In this document: positions 21,782 to 32,573 of the stretch, one piece after another
Layout of the letters: each line of letters starts with the position of its first letter
Position numbering within the stretch: position 1 is the first letter of the stretch
Source of the DNA: Lentinus brumalis
Taxonomy: Eukaryota; Basidiomycota; Agaricomycetes; Polyporales; Polyporaceae
Length of the DNA: 64,000 nucleotides
NCBI GenBank assembly: GCA_001792895.1
Contig: MARA01000046.1
Span: forward strand, 233,108 to 297,107
Reading direction: 5' to 3'
The notes under the pieces: generated by a model
What the model saw: the letters and a program-made list of their open reading frames with translations, nothing else
What the model was told of the DNA's origin: nothing
Databases searched by the model: none
Program-made: the position numbers and the translations under genes

Positions 21782-22369
21782 ATGACGGACACACTGACTT
21801 ACCAGGATACCATGGACGATGAGGACCTGAAGGCGACGCTCAGAGCGTACGAAACGGTCGGCGGCGATATTTGAAGAAATCATTTACGCGTCTACTGACT
21901 TGCACTTCCAGGAGTTCGGGCGGCTCTGTGCTGAGAACGCAGTCCTGAAGATGACTGTGGCACGTTCCGCGGCGAGTCATAGGACCGTACGTGTCATCCC
22001 CTCTCCGAGTCCATTGTCGAAAACGAATTTTGACGCGCCATCCCCAGCTTCCTCGACTTCACTTCATGGCGCTTCCCCGGGAAGTCGTAAAACTCATCCT
22101 CCGCGAGGTTGCTCCCGCTAGGCATTCTTATGATCCTTCATACCAGCGTGGTGCGCACAACCGTCGTCCAGACGGCCTGGGGCGTGTTCCCATCGGAGCA
22201 CGACTTCGCAGACGAGCCATGCCAGGACGACCAGGTGCACCTGCGCTGGCCAGAGGCGTATGACCGGTGCAACTGGTACGAAGACTTCATGTCTGTAGAG
22301 GAAGAGAGCGATTCCGAAGAGGCGCAAGAGAACGGTGATAGTATGAGCGAAGACGGTGATGTGCCGTGA
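21782..22369 (+). pseudogene. Internally deleted F-box gene: leader and F-box fused to the C-terminal tail
   Basis: Three clean exons: 21782-21856, 21912-21986 and from 22048. They give MTDTLTYQDTMDDEDLKATL, a coiled-coil stretch (ETEFGRLCAENAVLKM), then LPREVVKLILREVAP, the first F-box helix. At about 22138, right after HSYDPS, the sequence jumps, in another frame, to VVRTTVVQTAWGVF and a C-terminal acidic tail (VEEESDSEEAQENGD) ending at 22369. In the intact paralogue 18725-20468 these two parts (DPSVTQG and VRAVQTSWGV) are some 385 codons apart, so the whole leucine-rich region is gone. Read straight through, the frame stops at 22263. Either a pseudogene or a very short F-box-only protein. 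Confidence 0.6.
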
Positions 22370-22738
22370 ACAGTTCCGTCGGGCCCCAAGAGGTGATCTG
22401 ATTCTCCATCCTTGTCGTACGCTCGTCAACAGCGGAATATCATGCTTCTTGATTAGTTCGCCGTTTGCTCCGCAAGTTTGAGGGTGCGGACGTGAATGGA
22501 CTGCGGTAGCTACATATTACCGACGACTGACGTCTCCCCAGCTATAGGAGTTATTCACAAGGTGCTGTCCAGGCCGCTGCGGTAAGCACACGCTGACGAA
22601 TCACCACTCACCCACATTAGGATACCTGAGGCTCCGAAGCTTGCAGCCCGTGCTCCGTCGAATACCCCTGCAGCTAAGCGTCATATAAAGTCCTCCAATG
22701 CAGGAACATCACTGAACCTATGATTCTATCTCTTAAGC

Positions 22739-23581
22739 ATGTCAGACGCCGTCCCTCCTCGCCCTACTCGTCATCGAGGGACTGCGCGAGCTCCGTGTCG
22801 CCGCAATTCCGATCCGTTATCATCGCCCGCCATCGACTCCCTGGATGCGTCGTCTCAGATTGATCAACTACAAGACGACGACACGCAGTCCCCTCCACCA
22901 ACTACGACTACCACACCTCTACCTCAGCATCCCACTCCGACATCCGCCTCCCAGACGATCACTCTCGACACTCTCATACTCCCAGCCGCCCTCCGAGAGG
23001 AGCAGCTATGTCCTGAAGCCAGGAAGAAGCTCGTCGCAGCCCGTCAAAGACCGTGCAGCCAGTGTCTCCGGCACGGGCGCAGATGCGTCCAGACGAATGG
23101 AGGGTCCTGGAAGTGCCGCGAGTGCCTGCGGCTGAATCTCGGTGGGTGCGAGTGGCATGCGCGGACAGGTACAGCACATTTTCGTCTACCTCTTCCGCGG
23201 GACGCTTACCAGTGACATGGCAACATTGTAGTTGCCGCTCTAGGAGAGAAGTGGAGTCGTCCTCCTGTCGACATGGGGCTCCGGCGTAGACTGGTGGCCA
23301 GTGGGTCTGCCGTAGATAATCTTCGCCCCAGGCGCCCGACAGCAACCTCTCAGAAGCGCAATAAGGAGAGCTCTCCCCGAAACGGTGGCGCAAGGAAGCA
23401 GCACCGCGGAAATTCTGGGGCGCATGCGCTCACACCGTCTTCTGCCCGCGATGGCCCTGCCGTCGTTGAGGCCACCTCTGCATCGAATGCCGTTCCGGCG
23501 TTGGAGCGCATCGCGGATCAACTCACTCGTCTGGCCGCCTGTGGTGATCGTATCGTCGGTATCCTTGAGCGGCAGGCCTGA
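22739..23581 (+). CDS. Zn2Cys6-like DNA-binding protein with C-terminal coiled coil, 259 aa
   Basis: Exons 22739-23168 and 23232-23581, with a 63-bp phase-1 intron. Residues 1-100 are Pro/Thr/Ser-rich and look disordered. Residues 106-137 carry six cysteines at 106, 109, 116, 126, 129 and 137: CX2CX6CX9CX2CX7C, with a basic loop (RHGRR) after the second cysteine. This fits the fungal binuclear zinc-cluster consensus. A second basic region (LRRRL, RPRRP, SQKRNK) follows, and the end (ALERIADQLTRLAACGDRIV) is a likely coiled coil for dimerisation. No fungal transcription-factor middle domain is present, and the cluster is central rather than N-terminal, so it is an unusual small member; chromatin or transposon-related binding is also possible. 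A TATAAAG lies 50 bp upstream of the ATG. Confidence 0.72.
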
Positions 23582-24869
23582 CGCGGCGAATGACCAATGG
23601 TGACGAGGTAAGGACCATGTCCGTTCGGTCATAAGTAGACTGAGCTATCATTACTCACACAGATCTGTCCAGCTCGCGAACACCTGCGTGTCGTAGCAAC
23701 ACTAGAGGCCATCGGACTACATGAAGCCCGTGCTTGTCTGTATCCTATTCGCGTGGGTGCCAATATTCTTTACCTATGAACAGTCCGCTTAGAGACGCAG
23801 AGCAGTTTGATAGGCGTGCTCGTGTCCAGTCGCGAGTCGCGATGCCCACGAGCGAGGTGGATCATCGTCAACATATGCCCGCATGTATAATGCTAATGAC
23901 CAGACCGATGAAGTCAACCAGGCTCGTTCAACTGCGCCCATAGATAATGTAGGTTACACGATACGTGTCTTGGCTCTATATACAGACGGCGACACATGGA
24001 GACGGACGCGTCCTAGCTATGTACCCACCGCCTTGCCTCCCGGCAACCTCCTAAGTATCATCTCGTGCCTCCGGCGAATCTTCAAGCAGTGGCCGACGAC
24101 TCGGGAACCGTGTGGGACACCACAAAGGATGAAACGCTTTCCCCCGTAGCATGCGGGCCTCCGATCTCGCTTTGGGGCAGCTCGTAGACGACAGTGGGGC
24201 TGAGAGCGAGGCCGCCGCAGAAGGCAAATTCGTCGACGAGAGTTGGCATCGCGAAGTACCGGGTGGTCGGGCGATGGTCACACCCAGTATATTGCGCGAG
24301 CGTGGGCGCAACGCTGACTGCAGCAACTGGCGTTAGTCAGGCGGCACCAAGTGTGATACGCAGACCAATGAGCATATGGAAACTGTACAAAGCTCTGACC
24401 CCTCCACCCAGGCAGGTAATAAGGAGAATGCTTGCGAGAGTTGATAGCTCCATCTTCATCGTGGATTAAGAATGGTGTCGGATAGAGATGGGTCAAGTCA
24501 TGCGGTCTGGCGGTGCGTCGGGAGACGGATACTTAGTTGTACGAGACGAAGATGCCGCTTGCGGAAGCAAACGAAGTCTGACGCGACTGGGGTGGAGACG
24601 CACGGCTGACGCAACATGGCGGTTGGGAAGGTAACTGGTAGGGGTTGGGGGAACTACAATAACCAGGAAACATCGTTGTTGCTGCCGATGCGAGAAGAAA
24701 TGGGCCATATGATGCAAATACGCGTCGAGGATTTATTCTTTGACAATTCATGATAATGTGCATTGGGGTTGGAGATGATAAGACGATTGGCATGATATAA
24801 CATAACCACTGCTATACAACGGAGAGGTCTCTAACGCTAGATAACACTGACCGCACTGGCCTATACCAC
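23582..24869. other. Intergenic; one unexplained minus-strand open stretch
   Basis: 1.3 kb with no complete gene. On the minus strand about 24338-24070 stays open for roughly 90 codons and reads protein-like (YFAMPTLVDEFAFCGGLAL, SPTVVYELPQSEIGGPHATG) without an ATG, so it may be one exon of an unrecognised or decayed gene. The remainder shows nothing. Confidence 0.3.
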
Positions 24870-25287
24870 TCAAGCCGCGGTGGGCATGGGCAGATCGCGA
24901 CGACGATTACCCGTCACGGTAACACCGCCAGTCGTGGTAGTGACCGTGCTCGTGCGCGTGGTCGTGTCCGTAACCGTCTCGGTGAACGTAGTAGTGGTCG
25001 CGGTCGTGATCGTCGACGTGACGTGCGAGGTCGACGTCGGGCGAGTGATAGTCGTAGTGGAGGTCGTCACGACGGTTGGGCCCGGCTCCGTCGTGGTCAC
25101 GGTGACGGTCGCGGGAGGAGCTTGACGCTTCCCGAAGAGCTCAGCGCCACCTGTGAGTGCAGCCGCGATGTGAGTATGTGAGCAACAGCGCGCAAAAGGT
25201 CGACGACGTACCTTGCGGCTGAGCCTGAACGGCCGAGCATGCGACGAGAAGGAAGGCGGCGAACGCGGAAATCTTTGAGTACATCAT
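24870..25287 (-). CDS. Small secreted Thr/Val-rich protein, family B copy 2, 118 aa
   Basis: Exons 25287-25212 (76 nt, same length as B1 and B3) and 25150-24870, with a 61-bp intron. Leader MMYSKISAFAAFLLVACSAV, then QAQPQ; the mature part has LFGKRQAPPATVTVTTTEPG and the same alternating Thr/Val body. It diverges from B1/B3 at TITRPTSTSHV and in its tail (NRRRDLPMPTAA). TATATA (25380-25385) lies 93 bp from the ATG. It is head to head with A2. Function unknown; see B1 for the common inference. Confidence 0.85.
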
Positions 25288-25972
25288 GCTGGGAGAATGT
25301 TTGTTGGTGAGATGAAAAGCGAATATACGTGGGCAGAGGAAGACGTTGTTGGGGAATCCGACGAGTGAGGTTCTGAGCCTATATACTCCGTTCCGGCCCA
25401 CAGCGGAAACACGGACTTCGCGAAAAGAACGACGCTTCCACAATGATCGCGCGGCGAGTCATGCACGCCCCTTACGAGGATGTTTGCTTCCGCTGTGCGA
25501 CGTGCGTCATATTCGGAGCAAAGTGCGTCGCGCCATGTGGCGTTTTCCAGGAGTGAGTGCCTTCGACGTGGTCCCGACGACCCCGAATGCCAGTCTTGGG
25601 CCGGTAGAAGCACATACTCCCGCTGCCGGCGGGCCTTGATGGCTCCGACGATCATTGGGAGGAGGAGCCGCCAGTCGGTGGGTGGAGATAACCGCAGTGG
25701 CTGTGCGAGGCGGGAGCAGATGGGCACCAGGGACGAACACAGCGCCGGGCGGATACAGAATGCTCGAGGTCAGCAGCCGCGATCGTCCACGGAGCGCACC
25801 ATGCTCCGTTGGATCACTGAACTGTGGCGAAAAATGTGAAGTCAGACGTGCGTAGACGGATGCGCCTTGGCGCCACGAGTATAAGTAACAAGACGCACCA
25901 CGGGCCCGTCAACAACACGCATTCCGTCGTTCCAACATCCGACTCGTCGCCTCTCGCATACTCATCATCAAT
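25288..25972. promoter_or_regulatory. Shared divergent promoter, B2/A2 pair
   Basis: Carries GGAGATAACCGCAGTGGCT (from 25684) and GCGCCGGGCGG (about 25743), both shared with the other two spacers, plus GAGTGCCTTCGACGTGGTCC (near 25555) and GGACTTCGCGAAAAGAACGA (near 25412), shared closely with the B3/A3 spacer. TATA boxes: 25380-25385 (for B2) and TATAAG 25880-25885 (for A2, 88-93 bp from its ATG). Confidence 0.72.
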
Positions 25973-26364
25973 ATGTTCATGTCGAAGATCTTCGCTATCC
26001 TCGCGCTTGCGATGGCCGCGTCCAGCGTCGGAGCCAATGGTACGTCTCCAGCCGGTCTTCTGCACCCGATGCTAACCTTTCCTCAGTCATCGGCCGTCAA
26101 GCCGTTGTGACCCCCACCTCCACCGTTACCGTCACCGGCCCCACGTCGACCATCACCATCACCGAGACTGAGCGGACCACACCGACGGCGACCAGCACGC
26201 GCTTCATTACCATGGCCTCATCCCCCGCCGTGTCAGAGACCGTGACGAAGACTAGTGGTACCATCACGACGACGACCGTGACCGAGACGAAGTCGGTCGC
26301 CACTGTCACCGTGACCCCAGGTGCTACCCGCGAGCCTCGTCCTACTCGTCCTGCGAGGCAGTGA
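25973..26364 (+). CDS. Small secreted Thr/Val-rich protein, family A copy 2, 114 aa
   Basis: Exons 25973-26039 (67 nt) and 26087-26364, with a 47-bp intron. Leader MSKIFAILALAMAASSVGA, then VIGRQAVVTPTSTVTVTG, TITITETERTTP, TITTTTVTETKSV, and a Pro/Arg tail (EPRPTRPARQ). Intact, and the best reference for judging the frame of A3. It is divergent from B2. No membrane anchor or GPI signal is evident at the C-terminus, so free secretion or wall trapping is more likely than anchoring. Confidence 0.85.
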
Positions 26365-28206
26365 GCCGTCGGTGGATGATTGTGTAGCACTATCGTCGTG
26401 TTGTATTAGTTGCGTCGTACGTGTTCCAGATTTGCAATTTATCCGCGCACCTCTCAGCAATGAAGATCGTAACGACGGTTGATTCGGTGCGATGAGAGTA
26501 CCCCAATTACGAGGATATTCCGTGAACCCCGTCCAATGCGCGAGGCTTTGGACGGTGTATTGGTAACGGCTCATAGCGCGAGAGTGGAATGGGCAACACA
26601 TATGATCATCCGACTGACCGGGAATGCAAACTGCCAGTCGAATAACGCAATTTGACGTTTTGAGGATCGAAAAAGAGGCAGATACATTCGGCACGGCCCG
26701 AGCGCTGCGTACGATCATCGCCAGCCGTCGTAGCGGATGTCTGGGTGGCTCCTGAGATGCCGCAGAGGGACTGTATGGAGGAGAGGAGGGCGTGAAGATG
26801 GGGTATGTCGTATAGTTTTCCTGGGTGGGAGCCGTGACTTCCCATGACACGCGCGAGGGGACGAGAATACGTACCTCCGCTTCCAAGTCCGGGTACAGGT
26901 CGATGGGGCTGCACAGAAGACGTGCCGCTTCCCAGTGATCGAGACGGTCCAAGGAACTGTTATGCTAGGCTCGTCTAGTACAGATGCGAAACATACACGT
27001 CAGTCGTGAGTACCATCTGGACGACACCGTGAGCGGTATATACTTACCTTCAGCCTTTCCCGTCTTCGCCTGGAGCCCGACAGCAGCCATAACACGACTT
27101 GGAATGATTGAGGGTCGCTGTTCAAGACAGCGCACGACGTGGAGAGGCGGAGACGAGGGCCGTGGAGGCGACGGTGGGTATCGCAGATTTCTCCTAGCCG
27201 GTCATCCTCTAAAAGGGCCGTAGTCGCGAGGTCTCTGCAGAACGCTCATTAGATGGTAAGCGTTGAATGCGAGCCTCGAACCCCCAGGAAGTCGAGAACT
27301 TGATCGTGAAGGGACGAATGGTGCACGGTTTGCGCGCGCATTCCATCCGAGGCCGCGTCCAGTAAATCTGCGGAAGTAAATCGTTCGCTGCACGCAACAT
27401 AACGTGGAAGGCAACATACAGATACATCATGCGATGCGTGTACATTGACAACACATAGCGGCATACTGAGGTCCCGACACTCCCTCATCGTGCCTACGAT
27501 CGCGCCGTGCCATCCCGCAAGAGCGTGCACGTATGTCGGGCTACTCCGAATGCAGATATCAAGACATACCGTGAGGCTTCGCGCATGCCCTGCACACTGA
27601 GTGACTCTCGCCTCCCTTCAAGTTCTCGCGTCCTCGATGCGCTACAGCCTTGATTTTGCGGCAGCTAAGTAAAGGCTTGTCGACTTGCCATCTCTCGCTC
27701 TTGAGTGCGAGTACTGCAGTTATTCGAGGATTCATTTGCATGATAGCGTAGACGGTGATACGGTAAGTAGACTGCAATTGCCATGGGGAAGAGGTGAACC
27801 AAGGTTGACATGGCCAGACGCAGCTGTTAGCAGATTTAGGCGCTGTTTGTATTTGTTAGGATCAGAAGCTATTGGCCTCAACCGAACTCCTCCTCCGTTG
27901 TTACCTCTCCCCACTCCAAAAACGATTTTACAAGACTGTCAAATTGCATGCGGTGGATTTGAAACGGCACAATGGGGTAAGCAACGAGGTCTATCAGCAA
28001 TTACGGCCAGATGTCTTGCGAGAGGTGAGACAGCAAATTCTCGCAACCGGTCTTCTCACGCGCATGTTCGGTTGATTCTGTCAGACTTGACTGCCCCAAT
28101 ATCGGACGATTGGAACGAGCGGAATGGACACGCAGGTGAGTGTCTATGGCGGAGATTGCACGTTGCGCATAGAATCATCACTACGACATATAATCTCCCG
28201 AGTTCT
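26365..28206. other. Intergenic between A/B pairs 2 and 3; possible small minus-strand gene
   Basis: 1.8 kb. On the minus strand good splice signals flank short open stretches: MAAVGLQAKTGKAE near 27092-27050 ending at a GTAAGT, an exon from about 26958 (after cataacag) to a GTACGT near 26878, and an open stretch near 26755-26606 (CICLFFDPQNVKLRYSTGS). These could be exons of one small unrecognised gene, but no joined frame was convincing. The rest holds nothing I can name. Confidence 0.25.
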
Positions 28207-28612
28207 TCAAGCAGCAGTAGGTTCCTCGCGACGACGATTGCCCGTCACAGTCACCCCGCCCGTAGTGGTAGTGACCGTGCTCATGCGCGTGGTCGTATCC
28301 GTGACAGTCTCAGTGAAGGTGGTCGTGGTGGCAGTCGTGATCGTCGACGTGACGTGCTCGGTCGACGTCGGGCGGACGAGGGTAGTAGTCGAGGTCGTAA
28401 CGACTGTCGGACCTGGCTCGGTCGTGGTCACAGTGACGGTCGCGGGAGGAGCTTGACGCTTCACGAGGAAATCACTGCCACCTGTGAGAGCGACGTGAGT
28501 GGGTGCGCGAATACGGTGAAATGTACGAGAACATACCTGAAGCCTGAGCCTGGACAGCCGAGCATGCGACGAGGAGGAAAGCCGCGAGCGCTGTGATCTT
28601 TGCGTGCATCAT
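28207..28612 (-). CDS. Small secreted Thr/Val-rich protein, family B copy 3, 116 aa
   Basis: Exons 28612-28537 (76 nt) and 28481-28207, with a 55-bp intron. Leader MHAKITALAAFLLVACSAV, then FLVKRQAPPATVTVTTTEPG. The body and tail (NRRREEPTAA) are nearly identical to B1, closer than to its neighbour B2. TATATA at 28703-28708, 91-96 bp from the ATG. It is head to head with A3. Confidence 0.85.
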
Positions 28613-29275
28613 GTTGAATGAGGTAATAGGATGGATAGTAGTCTGTTTGGTATGCAGAGAGAGAGAGAGTGGTGAGCAAAAACCCAAGAGAGATTCCGGG
28701 CATATATACTCCCTTACGCCCCCCAGAGGAGGCTCGGACTTCGCGAAAAAGAACGATGCTCGAGCATTGGTGCAGCGACTCATACGCACCCCTAAAGAGC
28801 ATATTTGCTTCCGGACGTCGTGCGTGCTGTCTGCAGAGGAGCGCCATGTGGTATTCACAGCAGCGAGTGCCTTCGACGTGGTCCGACGACCCTGAATGTC
28901 AGTATCAAATTAGCATAAGCAAATACTTCCGTTGCTGGTGGGTTCCGACGATCACTGGCTAGGGGCGTACACGGAAGCGCGAGCGTATGTGTGGCGTCGG
29001 TGGAGATAACCGCAGTGGCTGTGCGAGAAGAGGAGTTGGGCGGAAGCAAATGGCCACGCGCGCCGGGCGGGCACAGGACGCTCGAGGGTATCTTCTGCGA
29101 TCGTCCGCGGCGCGTACAACGCTTCTTTGAACACCGGACTCTGTCGGGAAAATGCGAACTCAGAAGCTCATAGACGGACGCGCGACTATAAGTACGAAGC
29201 CGCACTATTTCTTCTCAACACAATTCACTGTCTCCCACATCGAAACCCATCCTCTCCACACAGACATCTTTCATC
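28613..29275. promoter_or_regulatory. Shared divergent promoter, B3/A3 pair
   Basis: Contains GGAGATAACCGCAGTGGCT (from 29002), GCGCCGGGCGG (about 29069), GAGTGCCTTCGACGTGGTCC (near 28864) and GGACTTCGCGAAAAAGAACG (near 28735). TATA boxes: 28703-28708 (B3) and TATAAG 29187-29192 (A3, 84-89 bp from its ATG). The spacer length, 663 bp, is close to the other two (700 and 685). Confidence 0.72.
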
Positions 29276-29698
29276 ATGTTCATGTCGAAGATTGTTGCTA
29301 TCATCGCGCTTGCGATGGCCGCCACCAGCGTTGGGGCCAATGGTACGTTAACTTCTCCGCCATGTCGCCATGCTCTAACCCTCTGTCGCTTTCGCAGTCA
29401 TCGCGCGTCAAGCCGTCGTGACCCCACCTCCACCGTCACCGTCACCGGCCCCACGTCCACCATCACGGTTACCGAGACCGAGAAGACTACTCCGATGGCG
29501 ACCAGCACGCGCATCGTCCGCACGGCTTCCACCCCCGCTGTATCGGAGACTGTCACGAAGACTAGCGGCACTATCACGACGACCACCGTCACCGAGACGA
29601 AGTCTGTTGATACTGTCACCGTGACTCCCGGTGCCACCCAGCAGCCCCGTCCGACTCAGCAGACTCGCCCTGACAGGCAGCAGATTCAGACCAACTGA
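29276..29698 (+). pseudogene. Family A copy 3 with a 1-nt deletion (frame rescued only if the intron is kept)
   Basis: First exon 29276-29342 (67 nt, leader MSKIVAIIALAMAATSVGA) and acceptor at 29397 match A1 and A2. After splicing, exon 2 begins VIARQAVVTP and then shifts: one C is missing from the GTGACCCCC run (near 29422), giving a Pro/Arg-rich nonsense frame that ends at about 29624. If the 55-bp intron is retained, the downstream frame is restored (PTSTVTVTGPTSTITVTETE, tail QQTRPDRQQIQTN), with an altered, Cys/Arg-containing junction. So this copy is either dead, makes a frameshifted product, or depends on intron retention. A single-base sequencing error is the trivial alternative. Confidence 0.7.
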
Positions 29699-30111
29699 TT
29701 GAGGAAGGAGTTGGTCATGCGGCACGAGCATAAACTGATTTGCGCGGTTCGTAACGTGTAAACTCCTCAGATGTGTTGTCGCAACTATACATGAGGATCT
29801 TATGAATCAGTCGCCTAATTTGCGCAACTGGTCATATCTTGTCGCTCTGCTTGCCCCCTGTAGTGGTTAGTGAGTGAATAAGCTTGTTAGCAATATACGC
29901 TTGCAGCGAGGAAGCAATATACTTTTGGTAAAACTTCATTGCGATGTCAATGCTGAACTCAATTGTGTTCATTTACCGTTGTCGAACCACCCGATAAGTA
30001 GTCAAAACAATATCCAAGTTGATAGTGTGGCGCGTGCGAGTTGGAACGGAGAAGTGAGAGGGATAGATTCAATCATTGAGTGCGACGTAAGACAGCGAAA
30101 GTTCATTCCTC
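29699..30111. other. Intergenic, no gene recognised
   Basis: 0.4 kb between the 3' ends of A3 and the F-box gene at 30112. Slightly AT-richer; no motif seen. Confidence 0.4.
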
Positions 30112-31791
30112 CTATTCCGCGGAACACTCTGGTGTCGGCAGGACCATAGACATAGTACGATTCGTCTGAGTACTCTCCTGCGGCGTTTGCTGATGATCCT
30201 TCCATTCAAAACCCGGGTTATCTGAAGGACAGAGCTCGGGGTCAGTATGCGTTCTCCTCGAATGTGCTGCTTTACCCCACATGGCGCATACCCGTCTCCG
30301 CGCTCGAGAACGGAAGCGTGAATGGAGCGAGGGGAGGCACTCACCATCATGCAATGACCTGACCTCTAGTCGATTCCACTTCGCCAATGTCGGGAAGCAC
30401 TCTCGAAGGCGGGAACTCCACCAATCCGCCCACTCAAGTCTGTCACCGAGGTCCTGTACAACGACCCTTGCCCTGCAAGGATCGGTCTGCTTCGATACGT
30501 TGCCCTCTCCTCCGGCGCTGTGTTCACCGCCTCCCGGGAAGTTCGGACTGCATATTGCTCCCTCCAAGACAGGACCGACGGCACGGAGGTACGCAACGAA
30601 CTCCTCCCGTGTGAAGCTGTTGCGGTGGGGCTCGAGCCTGAGGCGGTAATCTCGCCCTCGCGGCGATGCTGACGTGTCTCCTGTTCCTATTGCACATTTG
30701 TCCGAGGCGACCCATGAAACGAGCGTGTCTCGGAGCGAAATAAGGGCGTCTCGGATTGACGCGAGCCGCTTGTCTTGTGGCAGCTGCGGAAAGGGTACAA
30801 GGTCCAGCCGCACACCGTTTAGTTCGGGGAACGATTGACGATCGAGAATGAGCGTCGGGGCCTGCTCTTCGACCGCTGTAATACAGGGGAATGAGGTGAG
30901 TACATACACCCTGTTGGACCGCAAGCGTCACTGACCGATGTCCTCAAGCGTGGGAGGGGCGTGATTAGGGAAAGTGATCGCCAACCGTCGGAGCGAGGGG
31001 CCGAGTGCATCTAGTAGTCTCTGCCGGCCCCGCTCGTCCATGCACATGCACTTCAGGGCGCGTCAATAGCAGCCTGTGACGATATGAATCTGCAGACGTA
31101 CCCCGAGAAATGCAAGCTTTGGGAGGAAAGTGTTCCGAGGGCGACCTGACTTGCCCTTCGCCATGCACCGTGGTTCCTGGCCGAGGACGGTCCAAGAAAC
31201 AGATTGACAGTCTAGCTCTCGCAGGTCGGGGAGCGCATGAAGGATACGGGCGAAGTCTGCGAATGATGGAAAGATGACAGCATACAGGCTGAGGGAGCGG
31301 ATATGCGAGATGCAGCTTGCGAATAGAGACGGGAGGAATCGGTGGATAGGCAACGTCGGAAGGTTCTTGACGCCCTCAGCGTGTGGCTTCGCATTCTTCT
31401 CCTCGCTCCACACTTCGATGAGATGTACTTCCACCAGGTTGACGAGCCTCCCTCCGATAACTGTGGGAAACAAGACTGCAGGGCTATATGGTACATGGAG
31501 GTATCCACGCAGCTCGAGTGCGTGCACATAAGGTCCCAGCTCAGGCGAGGCGTCGAGGAGCTCCCGGAAGCTGTAGAGCATGTCCTTGTCTCGAAGGGTG
31601 ACGTAGTGGAAGAGGACCCGTTGAGCGGGAGAGCGCCATGCGCGACAGACGAGTGCACAACTGGTGAGTGTAGCCGACGCAGCCGAGACCAGGGCGTAAC
31701 GGTCGTCGTAAACCGCGCCGATGACGCGCTCGCAGACCTCGACCGGGACTCGTGGCTTGGATTCGACCGGAGACGGAGGGAGGTCGGACAT
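30112..31791 (-). CDS. F-box-like protein, third family, copy 1, 481 aa
   Basis: Four exons: 31791-31102, 31050-30936, 30875-30345 and 30221-30112. The 123-bp third intron is a multiple of three. N-terminal F-box-like region: PVEVCERVIGAVYDDRYALV and LTSCALVCRAWRSPAQRVLF; then ALELRGYLHVPYSPAVLFP, HIRSLSLYAVIFPSF, a CMCMDERGRQRLLDALGPSL segment, and a second half with PCRARVVVQDLGDRLEWADW and ECFPTLAKWNRLEV. Role by family: ubiquitin-ligase adaptor or related recognition protein; target unknown. The tandem copy at 32574-34201 has the same exon pattern. A further upstream exon or 5'UTR intron is likely (donor near 31891, acceptor tcgctag near 31797). Confidence 0.82.
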
Positions 31792-32573
31792 TCACTAGCG
31801 AGGGAAATGAAGACGAGGAGGGAGCTAAGGGGGAGCGAGAACTGGACACAGCGAGTCAATGCATGCATGGCGGCGATGGAGCGGTGCATACTTACCCGTG
31901 TACGACACGAGGTATGATGGGCCTTGATGGCGTATGTGATGCGAGAACCTGAACCTTGCATGACACCCTGTGTCCTCGTCGAACGTATCGGCTTCGACCT
32001 GCGACGAGGAGGTACTTGGCATCGTTCGATGAGGAGGTAGACTCAGGCAGAGGAAGAGATCGGCAGTGGGCAGAAGTCGAGCGGTCAGATGTGCGTGCAG
32101 TTGAGTCACACATTGTTTGGAATACGCGATAGGGCGCCCGCGTCCTAGGATGGCGGAGCATACCCGCGATCGACGTGGTTTGATATGCGATCCGAAGGCC
32201 ACGCAGACTCGAATGTCATCCTCGCCGTGCGATTCCGGTGCGATGCATAACATGTGCCTGGGGCAGTGTCCGACCTTCCCTCTTCGAACGGGATCTCCGG
32301 GAAGCGCAACTCCGGTATATTGAGCAGCAGAGGGTTGGAGCAGGACGCGTAGGGCAGCGTGTCATGTGTTGCACTGCAACACAGTGGCTGACGTAAAGGA
32401 CACGATTGAGATAAGGAGGATGTCAGGGAATCGAGTGCGGGAACGCGTGGCAGCGAGAGTCCTTGTAACTTGAGCAGGCGAGATCCATAACAGTGACATG
32501 CCACGAGCGAGCGAGAGTCCAGTACGCGCAGATCACAGACGGGCAGATGAGCGGGGTGTGTGGACTATCCCTC
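31792..32573. other. Intergenic; 5' leader and promoter of the F-box gene at 30112
   Basis: About 0.8 kb. A minus-strand stretch around 32018-31892 (MPSTSSSQVEADTFDEDTG) ends at a GTAAGT and could join to the acceptor before the F-box ATG, but the joined frame does not match the F-box frame, so it is best read as 5'UTR or a small upstream open frame. Confidence 0.35.

Noticed and set aside
28124..28596. Long plus-strand frame upstream of and over B3
   Set aside because: Antisense of B3 exon 2 joined to intergenic sequence; no support.
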